DNA from: Phycisphaerales bacterium
Lineage (GTDB): Bacteria; Planctomycetota; Phycisphaerae; Phycisphaerales; UBA1924
DNA: 61,836 nucleotides
Direction: 5' to 3'
NCBI GenBank assembly: GCA_022843045.1
Contig: JALHOJ010000016.1
Coordinates: 1-61,836 of the forward strand
Positions 27,508-36,818 of the stretch are shown here, piece after piece. Position 1 is the first letter of the stretch. Every line of letters begins with the position of its first letter. The notes under the pieces were generated by a model. That model had not been told where the DNA came from and made no database searches. It worked only from the letters and a program-made list of their open reading frames with translations. A program made the position numbers and the translations under genes.

Positions 27508-30087
27508 TCAATCATCGCGCCGATGATTCTTCTTCCGCTGATCCCGCCCCTTGCTCCTCGAAGACCGCTTCTCTGAGCCGGTCTTGCCGCCCATCCACTT
27601 GCCCGTGTCCTTGTCCCATCCGCCCTTGCCACCAAAGCCCGCGCCCTGCGCCGCGCCCATACCGCCGCCGATCGCAAGACCGCCGCCCGCCGCGCCGCCA
27701 AATCCCCCGCCCACCACATTGCCCTTGCGATCGTGCACGGTCTTGGCCTTGCCCGCGGCTCTTCGATCCGCGTCCACCACCACGCACTCCATCTGCCGCT
27801 TCGCCAGGTCCACCTGCGCGATCTTCACGTTGACGCTGTCCCCAAAGTTAAAGCTCCGCCCGCTGCGAATATCCACCAGCGCGCCGCTCTTTCCATCGAT
27901 CTTCCAGATGGGCGTCACATTCCCGCGCGTGACGTCGCCAGGCAAGTCCTCGCTCTTGACAAACCCATCCGCGAGGTACTTGTCGATCTGAATGAAAATC
28001 CCGCGAGGCGACAACCCCGTAACCACCGCCTTGAACGTCTCCCCGACGTGCTTCTCCAGCAACTGCAGCACCAAAAAGTTCCGCAGTTCCCGCTCCGCGC
28101 TCTCCGCGTTGCGCTCCCGCATCCCCGCGTGCCGCCCGATCTCAACCAATTCCTCCTCAGACAAGCACCCGGGCGTCCGCACCAGGTCTCGCCCCAGCGC
28201 CTTCTGCTCACCTTCCCCGCGCGGCCGCTTCCGCCCGTTCTCCGTCCGCTTGAGATACTCCGCCAACGCCCGATGCACCGTCAAGTCCGCATACCGCCGG
28301 ATCGGACTCGTGAAGTGCGCATACGCCTCGCTGGCCAAGGCAAAGTGCCCGACCAGCGCAGGGCTGTACTCCGCCCGCGACAGCGTCCGCAGCACCGCAA
28401 TGTGCACCGCCCGCGCCGCCGGCGTTCCCGCCGTCGCCTTGAGCAATCCCTGCAACTCCTCGCGCGTGGGGTTCTTGGGAATCCGGAATCCCGCCACCAT
28501 CGCCGTCTTCCGCAGCCCATCCACATCACCCGGAATCGGCTCGGGGTGAATACGCCGCAGGAGCGGCACGTTCATCCCCTCAAACAGCCTCGCCAACACC
28601 TCGTTGGCCTCCACCATGTACATCTCAATCAGCTTGTGCGTAAACGCATCATCCTCGCGCTCCGCATCCACCACATGCCCGCGCTCGTCATACACCAGCA
28701 CCACCACAGGCAGGTCCAGCACGATCATCCCGCCCCGATCCCGCCGCCCCTGGATCGCCTTCGCGCACGCGTTCATCTCGCGCAGCGTCTCCAGCAGTTG
28801 ATCCGTGTACTTGGGCGGCGTCTTCGCATGCCGCCGCGCCTCGTTCAAGTCCCCATCGATCAGCGCCTGCGCTTCAAGATACGTCAGCCGCTTGCTGCTC
28901 TTGATCAGCGTCTGCGCCACGCCCTCGCTCCGGCAGTTCCCATGCCGGTCATACGTCATGAACGCGCTCTTGCAAAACCGCGGCACGCCCTCCTGCAGCG
29001 AGCAAATCCCGTTGCTCAAGACCTCCGGCAGCATCGGAATCACATGCTTGGGCAGGTAGCAACTGTTCGACCGCTCCCGGCCTTCAACATCCAGCGCCGA
29101 ACCAGGCGGAATGAAGTGCGCCACGTCCGCGATATGCACCGCAAGTTCCCACCCGCCCCCTTCGATCGAATCCGTCCGACGAATGCTGATCGCATCGTCA
29201 TAGTCCTTCGCGTCCGGCGGATCGATCGTGATGATGAAGTCTTCCGTCAGGTCCAGGCGATTGTCCAGCGTGCTGGAGCCCTTCTCCTTCCACGCCGCGA
29301 TCTGCCGCTCAAAATCACGCCCCGCCTCCCGCGCCTGCTCCACGCATTCTTCCGGAAACTCGCCAGGCAGGTCATACGCCGCGATCACCGCCTGCGTCTC
29401 AACATCCGGCCGCCCCGCATCCCCCAAGACCTTCGTAATCACACCCTCGCCCAGCATGTCCCCTTCGGGCCACACGAGCAACTCCACCACCACCTTGTCC
29501 CCGTCCCGCGCCTTCGTCGATTCCGCATCCTTGATCACAATCGGCTGCGTGATCGACCGCCCATCCGGCAGCATCACATACTGCGACCCGCGCTTCTGCA
29601 GAACCCCCGTGTAGTTGCTCTTCTGCCGCTTGACGACTTCAACCACGCGCCCCGCAAACCCCGGCCCCCCATCGCTCCCGGGCTTGCGATCCCGGAAAAT
29701 CTTGATCCGCACCGTGTCGCCCGTCAGCGCATCCCCCGCATCTTCCGCCGACACAAAGATCGACCGCTCCCGAATCTTCATCGACGGTTCGACAAAACCA
29801 AACCCCCGCGCGTTCTTGCGAAACGTCCCCTCGATATGCCCGATCCCAGCTCCCCCCGTCGCCGAGTCATCCTCGCTCGCCAGCGTCGCCACCGAAGGCA
29901 GCATCAGATGCCCCGACGGCCCCACTTCCAGCAGCTTCCGCTCCGCAAACACCTTCACCGCATCCAGAAAGTCCTGCAGTTGGTCACTGGGAATGTTGAG
30001 GTCCCGCGCCACATCCCCCGCCCGCGCAGGCGTGTACGACTCGTGTGCGAGGTGGTCAAGAAGGCGGCGTTGGTGCTTAAGGCTCAA
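27508..30087 (-). CDS. rnr: Ribonuclease R (RNB-family 3'-5' exoribonuclease)
   Basis: An 859-residue processive exoribonuclease. Order: N-terminal winged-helix segment (about 1-65), cold-shock/OB domains (about 80-230), RNB catalytic domain with the metal-binding IDPPDAKDYDDAI (about 290-302) and later HFTSPIRRYADL, and an S1 domain (about 655-740). The tail (about 765-859) is Gly-rich and then strongly basic (KRSSRSKGRDQRKKNHRRDD), longer than needed for the fold and probably RNA-binding. It degrades structured RNA. It is followed on the same strand by the pseudopilin 299 bases away, so the two are probably separate units. Confidence 0.94.
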   Translation of the reverse strand: MSLKHQRRLLDHLAHESYTPARAGDVARDLNIPSDQLQDFLDAVKVFAERKLLEVGPSGHLMLPSVATLASEDDSATGGAGIGHIEGTFRKNARGFGFVEPSMKIRERSIFVSAEDAGDALTGDTVRIKIFRDRKPGSDGGPGFAGRVVEVVKRQKSNYTGVLQKRGSQYVMLPDGRSITQPIVIKDAESTKARDGDKVVVELLVWPEGDMLGEGVITKVLGDAGRPDVETQAVIAAYDLPGEFPEECVEQAREAGRDFERQIAAWKEKGSSTLDNRLDLTEDFIITIDPPDAKDYDDAISIRRTDSIEGGGWELAVHIADVAHFIPPGSALDVEGRERSNSCYLPKHVIPMLPEVLSNGICSLQEGVPRFCKSAFMTYDRHGNCRSEGVAQTLIKSSKRLTYLEAQALIDGDLNEARRHAKTPPKYTDQLLETLREMNACAKAIQGRRDRGGMIVLDLPVVVLVYDERGHVVDAEREDDAFTHKLIEMYMVEANEVLARLFEGMNVPLLRRIHPEPIPGDVDGLRKTAMVAGFRIPKNPTREELQGLLKATAGTPAARAVHIAVLRTLSRAEYSPALVGHFALASEAYAHFTSPIRRYADLTVHRALAEYLKRTENGRKRPRGEGEQKALGRDLVRTPGCLSEEELVEIGRHAGMRERNAESAERELRNFLVLQLLEKHVGETFKAVVTGLSPRGIFIQIDKYLADGFVKSEDLPGDVTRGNVTPIWKIDGKSGALVDIRSGRSFNFGDSVNVKIAQVDLAKRQMECVVVDADRRAAGKAKTVHDRKGNVVGGGFGGAAGGGLAIGGGMGAAQGAGFGGKGGWDKDTGKWMGGKTGSEKRSSRSKGRDQRKKNHRRDD

Positions 30088-30156
30088 GGTGGATCTTTCT
30101 CTCAGAACAGAAAGATCACCGTATGCAACTCGTGCACAGACCCCACGCCGCCCCTG

Positions 30157-30408
30157 CTACGCCATCACATCAATCAACCCACCTTTGCCGAGAACCCCAA
30201 GCGGCCGCCGCACATTCTCGCGCTCCAGATGCTGCCAGAATGGCAACGGCCTCAGCAACTCAGTCTTGGTCGGCTCAATCGGCGCGGTCGGAATCGCCTC
30301 CACCGCCGCCACCCCCGTGACCGCCGCCCGCGGCACAACCGGGCAAGGCCTGCAGGCCCACGCGCTCACAGCGGAGTGGATGCCGAAATGGACGGCTGAT
30401 ACCTGCAT
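30157..30408 (-). CDS. Possible small protein upstream of rnr
   Basis: An 83-codon frame on the rnr strand, 69 bases before the rnr start. Third codon positions are mostly G or C, as in neighbouring genes, and the end (LLRPLPFWQHLERENVRRPL) looks like a real protein with an amphipathic helix. It has two Cys near residues 20-23 and no recognised family. There is no strong ribosome site. It may be a genuine small gene or chance. Confidence 0.4.
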   Translation of the reverse strand: MQVSAVHFGIHSAVSAWACRPCPVVPRAAVTGVAAVEAIPTAPIEPTKTELLRPLPFWQHLERENVRRPLGVLGKGGLIDVMA

Positions 30409-30620
30409 GACAAGCCCGCGTCTTCAACTGGTCCGACATGGAACCCAGTTGAAACCCGCGTGCCCGCAACGCCTGCACGATAAAAACGCCACCCACACCC
30501 AACCCGCCCCACCCTCGCAACCCAGCAGTTCCGTCTATGCCGACGCGCTGCCCATACGCCACAAAGCGTCGCCCCACCGCAACGCACATCGCATCGCGAC
30601 ACATCACCCACCCACCTCAT

Positions 30621-30658
30621 CTTCCTCTTTGTGTCCTTCGTGTCTTCGTGGTGAATCA
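30621..30658. repeat. Half copy of the 'CACGAAGACACGAAGG' palindromic repeat family
   Basis: Read on the minus strand this is GATTCACCACGAAGACACGAAGG..., similar to one arm of the full elements at 43013 and 52834. It lies just before queA, in the otherwise featureless 30409-30682 stretch. Confidence 0.55.
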
Positions 30659-30682
30659 TCCGGCCCACCTCTACCCTCCCCC

Positions 30683-31945
30683 GTGCTCCGCACCTCCGAC
30701 CTCGACTACCACCTCCCCGAAGACCTCATCGCCACCCACCCCGCCACCCCGCGCGAGTCGGCCCGGCTCATGGTCGTCTCTCGCGCCTCCGGCGACATCG
30801 TGGAGCACGCCCACATCCGCGACCTCCCCCGCTTCCTCCGCGCCAGCGACCTCCTCGTCCTCAACCACACCCGCGTCCTCCCCGCTCGCTTCGAAGGCTG
30901 GCGCATCGACACCAACGGCGGCGTCGAAGGCCTGTACTTGCAGCCAGGCGGGGCCTTCACGAACGAACCCCACTCGCGCACCTGGGTCGCCCTCCTCTCC
31001 GGCAAGCGCATGAAGGAAGGCATCCAGGTCGGCCTCTTGAGCCGCGCCGGCCACGACAGCGGCTGCCGCCTCCGCCTCCTCCAACGCTTCGAAGGCGAAG
31101 GCGGCGCATGGCTCGTCCAACTCGAGCACGCCTCGGGCGGCCCCATCGCCGCGTCCGACGTCGACGTGCTCGACCAAGTCGGCCTCACACCCCTCCCACC
31201 CTACATCCGCGCTGCCCGCAAGCGCCACGAACTTACAACCGACGAATCCACCGACCGCGAACGCTACCAGACCGTCTACGCCCAGAACGCCGCCGCAGTC
31301 GCGACCCATCAACACACCGCGCCCGCCGCCCTCGCCGCCCCGCGCGAAGTTGGCGTCCCCACCACCGGCTCCGTCGCCGCCCCCACCGCAGGCCTGCACC
31401 TCACTCCCGAACTGCTCGCCACCCTCGCCGCGATGGGCGTCCGCCGGGCCGAAGTCGTCCTGCACGTGGGCCTGGGCACCTTCAAAAGCGTCGAAACCGA
31501 ATTCGTCGAGCAACACCCCATGCACCACGAGCGCTGCGCCATCGCCCGTGACGTGATGGACACCATCCGCGCGACTCGTACCACTAATGACGCCCGCGTG
31601 ATCTGCGTCGGCACCACCAGCGCCCGCACCGTCGAAAGCTACGCCCGCGCGATGTCCACTACCGACACCCCCGTGCCGCCACCATCCCCACCCCCAGCCT
31701 GGCTCGACACCAACCTCCTCATCACCCCCGGCTACCGCTGGCGCTGGACCCAGGGCCTCCTCACCAACTTCCACCTCCCCCGCAGCACCCTCCTCGCCAT
31801 GATCGCCAGCCTCCTCGAGCCCGACCCCCCGCGCGCCCCCCACTCACCCTCCGAAGGCCTCGCCCGCGTCAAGCGCATTTACGAAGCCGCCGTCGCGCAC
31901 CGCTACCGCTTCTACTCCTTCGGCGACGCCATGCTCATCCTCTGA
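30683..31945 (+). CDS. queA: S-adenosylmethionine:tRNA ribosyltransferase-isomerase QueA
   Basis: A 420-residue queuosine-pathway enzyme that transfers the ribosyl part of SAM to preQ1 in tRNA, giving epoxyqueuosine. Conserved blocks: SDLDYHLPEDLIA.HP at the N-terminus, NHTRVLPAR, LPPYIRAARK, GSVAAPTAGLHLT, HVGLGTF, CVGTTSARTVE and LLTNFHLPRSTLLAM. Starts at GTG 30683, which aligns with the usual family N-terminus; the open frame upstream is not coding. It is somewhat longer than E. coli QueA (356) because of loops before GSVAAPTAG and before the LLTNFH block. Confidence 0.94.
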   Translation: MLRTSDLDYHLPEDLIATHPATPRESARLMVVSRASGDIVEHAHIRDLPRFLRASDLLVLNHTRVLPARFEGWRIDTNGGVEGLYLQPGGAFTNEPHSRTWVALLSGKRMKEGIQVGLLSRAGHDSGCRLRLLQRFEGEGGAWLVQLEHASGGPIAASDVDVLDQVGLTPLPPYIRAARKRHELTTDESTDRERYQTVYAQNAAAVATHQHTAPAALAAPREVGVPTTGSVAAPTAGLHLTPELLATLAAMGVRRAEVVLHVGLGTFKSVETEFVEQHPMHHERCAIARDVMDTIRATRTTNDARVICVGTTSARTVESYARAMSTTDTPVPPPSPPPAWLDTNLLITPGYRWRWTQGLLTNFHLPRSTLLAMIASLLEPDPPRAPHSPSEGLARVKRIYEAAVAHRYRFYSFGDAMLIL

Positions 31946-32016
31946 CCCACCCGCCCCTCTCGCTTCGCGGCATGGGAAACATGCCGATCCACACGTCACT
32001 TCCAGCAACCTCCACC

Positions 32017-32146
32017 CGTGCCCCATGCTTCGCCCCAGCTTTGCGCGGCGATACTCGGCGAGGGGGCGGGGGGGAGGGCAAACTGCATCTCGAGAGAATC
32101 CTAGTGGTGTGTGCCAACTGGGCTTGTGGGTCGGGGCGGTTCCTCG
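32017..32146. repeat. Direct repeat A at the left edge of the RHS island
   Basis: Contains GCTTCGCCCCAGCTTTG followed by CGCGGCGATACT, and later GCATCTCGAGAGAATCCT; the same blocks in the same order occur at 34547-34676. It ends where RHS homology begins and carries an in-frame TAG (32102-32104) that cuts off the RHS frame. Confidence 0.65.
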
Positions 32147-33568
32147 TATATTGATAGTGTGATCGTGCGTGATCGAGACGCCAACACGGGCTGGACCAGC
32201 GCGGCGGACTCCGCGCTCGAAGAGCGGCGGTTCTACGCCCAGAACTGGCGGGCCGACGTGGTCGCGATCACGAAGAGCGATGGCCAGCCAACCGAGTTCA
32301 TCCGCTACACCTCTTATGGCACGGCCCAGGCGTTCGCCGCGGCGGATGTGAATCGTGATGGCACGGTGAACAGCACGGATGCTTCGGACTGGGCCGACCT
32401 GTACAGCGAAACGCCCAGCGGAGCTGCGATCCCTGTGGACTTTGACTTTGACGGATCGAGCTTCAACCCCGACGATGACACGGCGTTCAATGCCGCCTAT
32501 ACCGAAGCCAGCGGCTGGAGCAATGGCAGCAGTGCTCGCTCTGGCGGAAGGCTAAGCCGCATCGGCAACAGGAAGGGCTATGCAGGATATGAATTCGACC
32601 ACAGCGTGGCAGCGTATCACGTGCGGCATCGAGCTTATGTGCCGGAAATTGGACGTTGGATCACACGTGATCCAATTGGATACCTCGGAGGCTTCAATCT
32701 ATTTGAATACGTAGGTGGCACACCCATCTCCGATTCTGATCCATCTGGATTGGTTCCAGGCGGTGTGGATTGTCCTGCTCAAGTGTGTCCAGCATACTCG
32801 CAAGCTAATGATGGAAGTTGGCTTACGGGTACGAAGTGGTCCGTCCCGTATCAACAAACTCTCACATTTAATTTACCTCCAAATGCTAATGGATTGACAT
32901 ATCGCATTGATATGCGAGCGTTAGTTGTACAACGAGCTACCAATTCTGACATTGAATGGCGAACAAGTTCGAGTACGAATCCATCAATCACCATGGGTCG
33001 CAACCCAACGGGGCGCAGACCTCCAACGCGTATAGGATTTTTTATGCGAAATCCGAACTTTGGATTCGCCTTTAGGTGCACTGCAAGGTGGTCAGGAGAT
33101 GGATCGGCCCAAAGGACATTGATCATCGCGGACAAAATTCCTTCAACATTTCCGGGTGGAAACATCTCGCCAACGTCGATAAATGGTTTAGAGACTTTTC
33201 TTGGATTTTATGATGTTTCTTCAAACATTGCAACCCAGTGGGGTGATGCATTTCACGATCCAACTGATTCCAATACCATCGGAGTCCATGCGCTTTATCG
33301 TTTCGCTTCGATAGCTGTGAACAGGCGAATCGTAACCTCAATATCAGCCGGATGGGCTGGATTCGGAGTTGAATTCGGAAACTGGGTAGCACCCACGTAC
33401 TCCTCAGATAGCGGTGAGAATGCATCGCCCGTTCAGTTGTACCAATGCGTTACGTGTGAACGATATGATTCAGTGACCGGCGTGCCTTATCTCGATCCTG
33501 AATCACCACCTGTTTGCAGGGATCCGAATCGCTCTGGATGCATGAGACTCAGGCCATGCCAACGATAA
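32111..33568 (+). CDS. 5'-truncated RHS-repeat core protein with variable C-terminus
   Basis: A 485-codon frame carrying only the end of an RHS/YD-repeat protein. Residues 12-80 match RHS spacer sequence (YIDSVIVRDRD, YAQNWRADV), 78-135 hold dockerin-like repeats (DVNRDGT, DFDFDGS), and 165-224 are the RHS-associated core (RHRAYVPEIGRWITRDPIGY, ending DSDPSGL). Residues 225-485 are a variable C-terminal domain with no recognised family and a Cys-rich end. RHS proteins normally have hundreds to thousands more residues, and the frame is stopped at 32102, so this is an orphan module. GTG 32159 is another possible start. GC content drops sharply after about 32600. Confidence 0.72.
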   Translation: MPTGLVGRGGSSYIDSVIVRDRDANTGWTSAADSALEERRFYAQNWRADVVAITKSDGQPTEFIRYTSYGTAQAFAAADVNRDGTVNSTDASDWADLYSETPSGAAIPVDFDFDGSSFNPDDDTAFNAAYTEASGWSNGSSARSGGRLSRIGNRKGYAGYEFDHSVAAYHVRHRAYVPEIGRWITRDPIGYLGGFNLFEYVGGTPISDSDPSGLVPGGVDCPAQVCPAYSQANDGSWLTGTKWSVPYQQTLTFNLPPNANGLTYRIDMRALVVQRATNSDIEWRTSSSTNPSITMGRNPTGRRPPTRIGFFMRNPNFGFAFRCTARWSGDGSAQRTLIIADKIPSTFPGGNISPTSINGLETFLGFYDVSSNIATQWGDAFHDPTDSNTIGVHALYRFASIAVNRRIVTSISAGWAGFGVEFGNWVAPTYSSDSGENASPVQLYQCVTCERYDSVTGVPYLDPESPPVCRDPNRSGCMRLRPCQR

Positions 33569-34161
33569 AGCCAATATCGGTTTACATCATCGCGATCACT
33601 GTGGTTTCTGTCGTGGTTCTAGCTGCGACCTATTACTTGATATCTCGAGGTATTGTCCGAATTGTGGCAGAAAGCCCTCAGAATGCTTCGCAGTCTGTCC
33701 CAGTTTATGTTTGTAATAGCAGAATCACACTTCGTCGTCATGATGGTTGTCAGTTATACGGCAATATGTTTTTCAACACTTCTGACGCGTTGGTTTTTGA
33801 TGTTGGGAGTATATGGATTCTGCGTTACAGAGTAGTTAATTTTACAGACGATGCATCTGGAAAAATTATACGAAAGATTGCAGAGGATGATGAATTTGGC
33901 AGAGATGTTGTTGCATCGATGTCATTTGCGCGAGAATCTTCTGCGGTTCGAGATGAACGACAAAGTGTGATAATAGTTAATGTGCTTGTTGTAATCGTAA
34001 TCTGTTTATTGCTTTTAGTATTGGCTTGTTGTTTTGTTTTTCTAAAAGTGTATCGGCCTCATGTACGCAGCAAGAGTGGTTTGTGTGCTATGTGTGGTTA
34101 CGATGTTAAGAGTGCATTTGGTGTGGTGTGTCCTGAATGTGGGCGGGTGAGCAAGAAATGA
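33556..34161 (+). CDS. Two-pass membrane protein with C-terminal zinc ribbon
   Basis: A 201-residue protein overlapping the RHS frame by 13 bases. Membrane segments at about 8-30 and 138-164 flank a ~105-residue extracytoplasmic domain. The C-terminus carries a CxxC...CxxC zinc ribbon (Cys177, 180, 192, 195; LCAMCGYD, CPECG) of a kind frequent in planctomycete membrane proteins. The gene is strikingly AT-rich against its surroundings. Its place after a polymorphic-toxin-like C-terminus makes an immunity or partner role possible, but nothing in the sequence proves that. Confidence 0.65.
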   Translation: MPTIKPISVYIIAITVVSVVVLAATYYLISRGIVRIVAESPQNASQSVPVYVCNSRITLRRHDGCQLYGNMFFNTSDALVFDVGSIWILRYRVVNFTDDASGKIIRKIAEDDEFGRDVVASMSFARESSAVRDERQSVIIVNVLVVIVICLLLLVLACCFVFLKVYRPHVRSKSGLCAMCGYDVKSAFGVVCPECGRVSKK

Positions 34162-34313
34162 TGGGTAGCGTTCGTCAAGTTGCGCACATTCGCAAAGGAC
34201 ATCTCCTCAGGAAGGTCAGTCCCTGCTGCTGAGTCCGCTCCGGAGGTAGTGCTTGTTCACGGTTGATCTGCTTCTGCCACAGGAAGGGGTATCGGTATGT
34301 CTATAGGTTTATG

Positions 34314-34390
34314 GGGGTGGTGACGCAGCGCACTTTGGAGGGGTCTCGGGGTGGGAACGCAGCGCACCGGGGGGTGGCGATGCAGCGTGG
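34314..34390. repeat. Three degenerate ~20-base direct repeats
   Basis: GGGGTGG-NNNN-GCAGCG-type units begin at 34314, 34348 and 34371; the first two share ACGCAGCGCAC. Spacing is 34 and 23 bases, too irregular for CRISPR. Confidence 0.6.
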
Positions 34391-34546
34391 GTGGATTCAG
34401 TTATCCACAGAGTTTTGAGGACTTGAGTGCGGGTCCAACTGTTGCTCGTCGGCAACAGACTGCGGCTGAATGGGTGCAACGGCGTGAAGTGGCGCATCGG
34501 CAACATCATGCAGTCGCGGGGCGGGTGGCACAAGTTGATCCAGTAG

Positions 34547-34676
34547 CGTGCCACACGCTTCGCCGCAGCTTTGGGCGGCGATGCTTGTGGCGGAACTCAG
34601 GGTCGCACCCGCATCGCGAGAAAATCCTCGTCCTGTGCGTCGCTTGGCTTTGTTGGGCAGGCGGCATCAATCCTCG
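34547..34676. repeat. Direct repeat B at the right edge of the RHS island
   Basis: Partner of the repeat at 32017-32146, with shared blocks GCTTCGCC.CAGCTTTG.GC, GCATC.CGAGA.AATCCT and a TGTG...TTGGGC-type end. One ~14-base gap is needed to align the two. Confidence 0.6.
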
Positions 34677-35066
34677 AATCGTGCCATCGATCTGCCTGCT
34701 CCGAGGCAGATTGAAGCAAGCCACCCGCCATGCCCGTCCCACCAACCCATTCGCATACATCGCTTCGAGTTTGAAGGTACAGCTCCTGTCCCCTACCGCT
34801 CGATGAGATCTCGATCGTCCACCTGCTGCGTGGAATTCGCCCCGCCGCCGCCTCCATCCTCTTCGTCTTCCCCAAACGCCCCCAGCCTCTCGCCCCCACG
34901 CCGACCGCGCCCCACACCAGCCCCAATTCCCCCGCGAAATCGCGCGTTTTCCGCTTCGCCCGGTCGATACCATCCCCACTCGGCGCGACGGATCGCGCCG
35001 GTTGTCTGTTGGGGCTTTCGCCCCCACAAACTGCCCAAACCCCCCCACCCCGCGGAGGCTCGGCGG

Positions 35067-36818
35067 ATGCGGCTGGATGCGTTGCTTGACCTGATCGCCC
35101 GCTCGCCGCGCGTCCCCGCGGCGAGCGCACGCCCCCAAAGTTCGCCGCCGGTCGCCCTCATTGGCCCCCAGGGCCGCCCCGTCACCACCCTCCCCGGCGA
35201 CATCGCCAGCATCCGCATCTGCGACATCACCGAGGACTCCCGCACCGTCGTCCCAGGCAGCCTCTTCATCGCCAGAAAAGGCCTCAAGTCCGACGGCAAG
35301 GCCTTCGCCCGATCCGCCGTCGAGGCCGGCGCCGCCGCGATCCTGACCGACGACCCCTCCCTCGCCAGCCTGGACCTCTCCGTCCCCATCCTCGCCTGCG
35401 AAGACGCCCTGCTCGCCAGCGCCCTCATCGGCGAAGCCTTCTATGGCTCGGCAAGCAACGCCCTCGACATCATCGGCGTCACCGGCACCAACGGCAAGAC
35501 CACCATCACGTACCTCATCTGGCAGCTCTTCAACGCTTCCAAACGCCGCTGCGGCCTCATCGGCACCGTGCAGATCGACGACGGCGTCGAAACCGCCCGC
35601 GCCATGATGACCACGCCCCCCGCCATCGAAGTCAGCCGCACGCTGGCGCGGATGCTCGAAGCCGGCTGCGTCGCCGCGACGATGGAGATCTCCAGCCACG
35701 CCCTCCACCAGAAACGCGCCGACGCCCTCCGAATCCGCGCGGGCGTCTTCACCAACCTCACAGGCGACCATCTCGACTACCACGGCACGATGGACAACTA
35801 CGCCGCCGCCAAGGCTCGCCTGTTCGAACTCGTAGACGACCAAGGCGTCGCCCTCGTCAACGCCCTGGACCCCTGGCACGCCCGCATGATCCAAGACTGC
35901 AAGGCCCCCGTCCGCCGCCTCGCCGTCCTCGACGCGACCCACCACCACGACCGCGGCTACGACTACACCTGCACGATCCTCTCGCAATCGATGCAGGGCA
36001 TGAAGGTCCGCCTGACCGGCCCCGCCAACAGCTTTGACCCCATCGAAGCCACCACCCAGCTCATCGGCAAGTTCAACGCCTTCAACCTCCTCGCCGCCTT
36101 CGCCGTCGCTCACGAACTGGGCCTGCCGCTCGACGCCCTCAAGTCCGGCCTCGCCGACCTCCAGCCCCCGCCCGGCCGCCTCGAACGCGTCTCCGCGCTC
36201 AGTTCCCCCGTCCACGTCTTCGTCGACTACGCCCACAGCGACGACTCCCTCGCCAACGTCCTGTCCGCTGTCGCCCACGTCATGCCCGACCGCGCGCACG
36301 GCCAAACCATCGACGCCGTCGCCGGCGCGGCACGCTCGGCCCCAAGTTCGCCCCGCCTCTGGTGCGTCTTCGGCTGTGGCGGCGATCGCGACAAGACCAA
36401 ACGCCCCCGCATGGGCCTCGCCGCGGCGCAGCTTGCCGATCAAGTGATCGTCACCAGCGACAACCCCCGCACCGAACGCCCCAGCGACATCGTCGATCAA
36501 GTCCTCGCCGGGATCCCAACCGGCCATCGCCCCAAAGTCCAGGTCCAGGTCGAACGCGCCCGCGCCATCCACACCGCCATCGAACAAGCCCAGCCAGGCG
36601 ACGTCATCGTGATCGCCGGCAAAGGCCACGAAACCGAACAGATCCTGCCCGATGGCAAGGGCGGCACAATCACCACGCACTTTGACGACCGCGAAGTCGC
36701 TCGCGCCGCCCTCACCAGCGCGGGCTATCCCGCGCTCGCTCCTCCCGAACACCAACCCAAGCCCCGCCCCCGCGCCGCAACCACCACCAACCGCCCCTCC
36801 AGGAAGGCCACCCCCTGA
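35067..36818 (+). CDS. murE: UDP-MurNAc-tripeptide synthetase MurE
   Basis: A 583-residue Mur ligase that adds the third peptide residue to UDP-MurNAc-dipeptide. ATP-binding motif GVTGTNGKTT is near residue 140, the carbamylated-lysine region HLDYHG.M..Y..AKA near 235, and the DNPR motif (SDNPRTE, near 468) that in this family marks meso-diaminopimelate ligases. The C-terminus has a Pro/Arg-rich extension. It starts at ATG 35067 with GGAGG about ten bases before; the open frame further upstream is not coding. Its stop overlaps the murF start (TGATG). Confidence 0.94.
   Translation: MRLDALLDLIARSPRVPAASARPQSSPPVALIGPQGRPVTTLPGDIASIRICDITEDSRTVVPGSLFIARKGLKSDGKAFARSAVEAGAAAILTDDPSLASLDLSVPILACEDALLASALIGEAFYGSASNALDIIGVTGTNGKTTITYLIWQLFNASKRRCGLIGTVQIDDGVETARAMMTTPPAIEVSRTLARMLEAGCVAATMEISSHALHQKRADALRIRAGVFTNLTGDHLDYHGTMDNYAAAKARLFELVDDQGVALVNALDPWHARMIQDCKAPVRRLAVLDATHHHDRGYDYTCTILSQSMQGMKVRLTGPANSFDPIEATTQLIGKFNAFNLLAAFAVAHELGLPLDALKSGLADLQPPPGRLERVSALSSPVHVFVDYAHSDDSLANVLSAVAHVMPDRAHGQTIDAVAGAARSAPSSPRLWCVFGCGGDRDKTKRPRMGLAAAQLADQVIVTSDNPRTERPSDIVDQVLAGIPTGHRPKVQVQVERARAIHTAIEQAQPGDVIVIAGKGHETEQILPDGKGGTITTHFDDREVARAALTSAGYPALAPPEHQPKPRPRAATTTNRPSRKATP

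Larger units (their letters stand above)
34162..35066. other. 905-base gene-free region between the RHS island and murE
   Basis: No convincing coding frame was found on either strand. It holds three related ~20-base units (34314-34390), direct repeat B (34547-34676) and a GC-rich leader before murE. Base composition returns to the GC-rich background within it. Confidence 0.6.

Noticed and set aside
27733..30399. An 888-codon frame opposite rnr
   Set aside because: It is antisense to an unmistakable RNase R and its composition is not protein-like.
34314..34390. CRISPR array
   Set aside because: Only three degenerate units with unequal spacing and no cas genes nearby.
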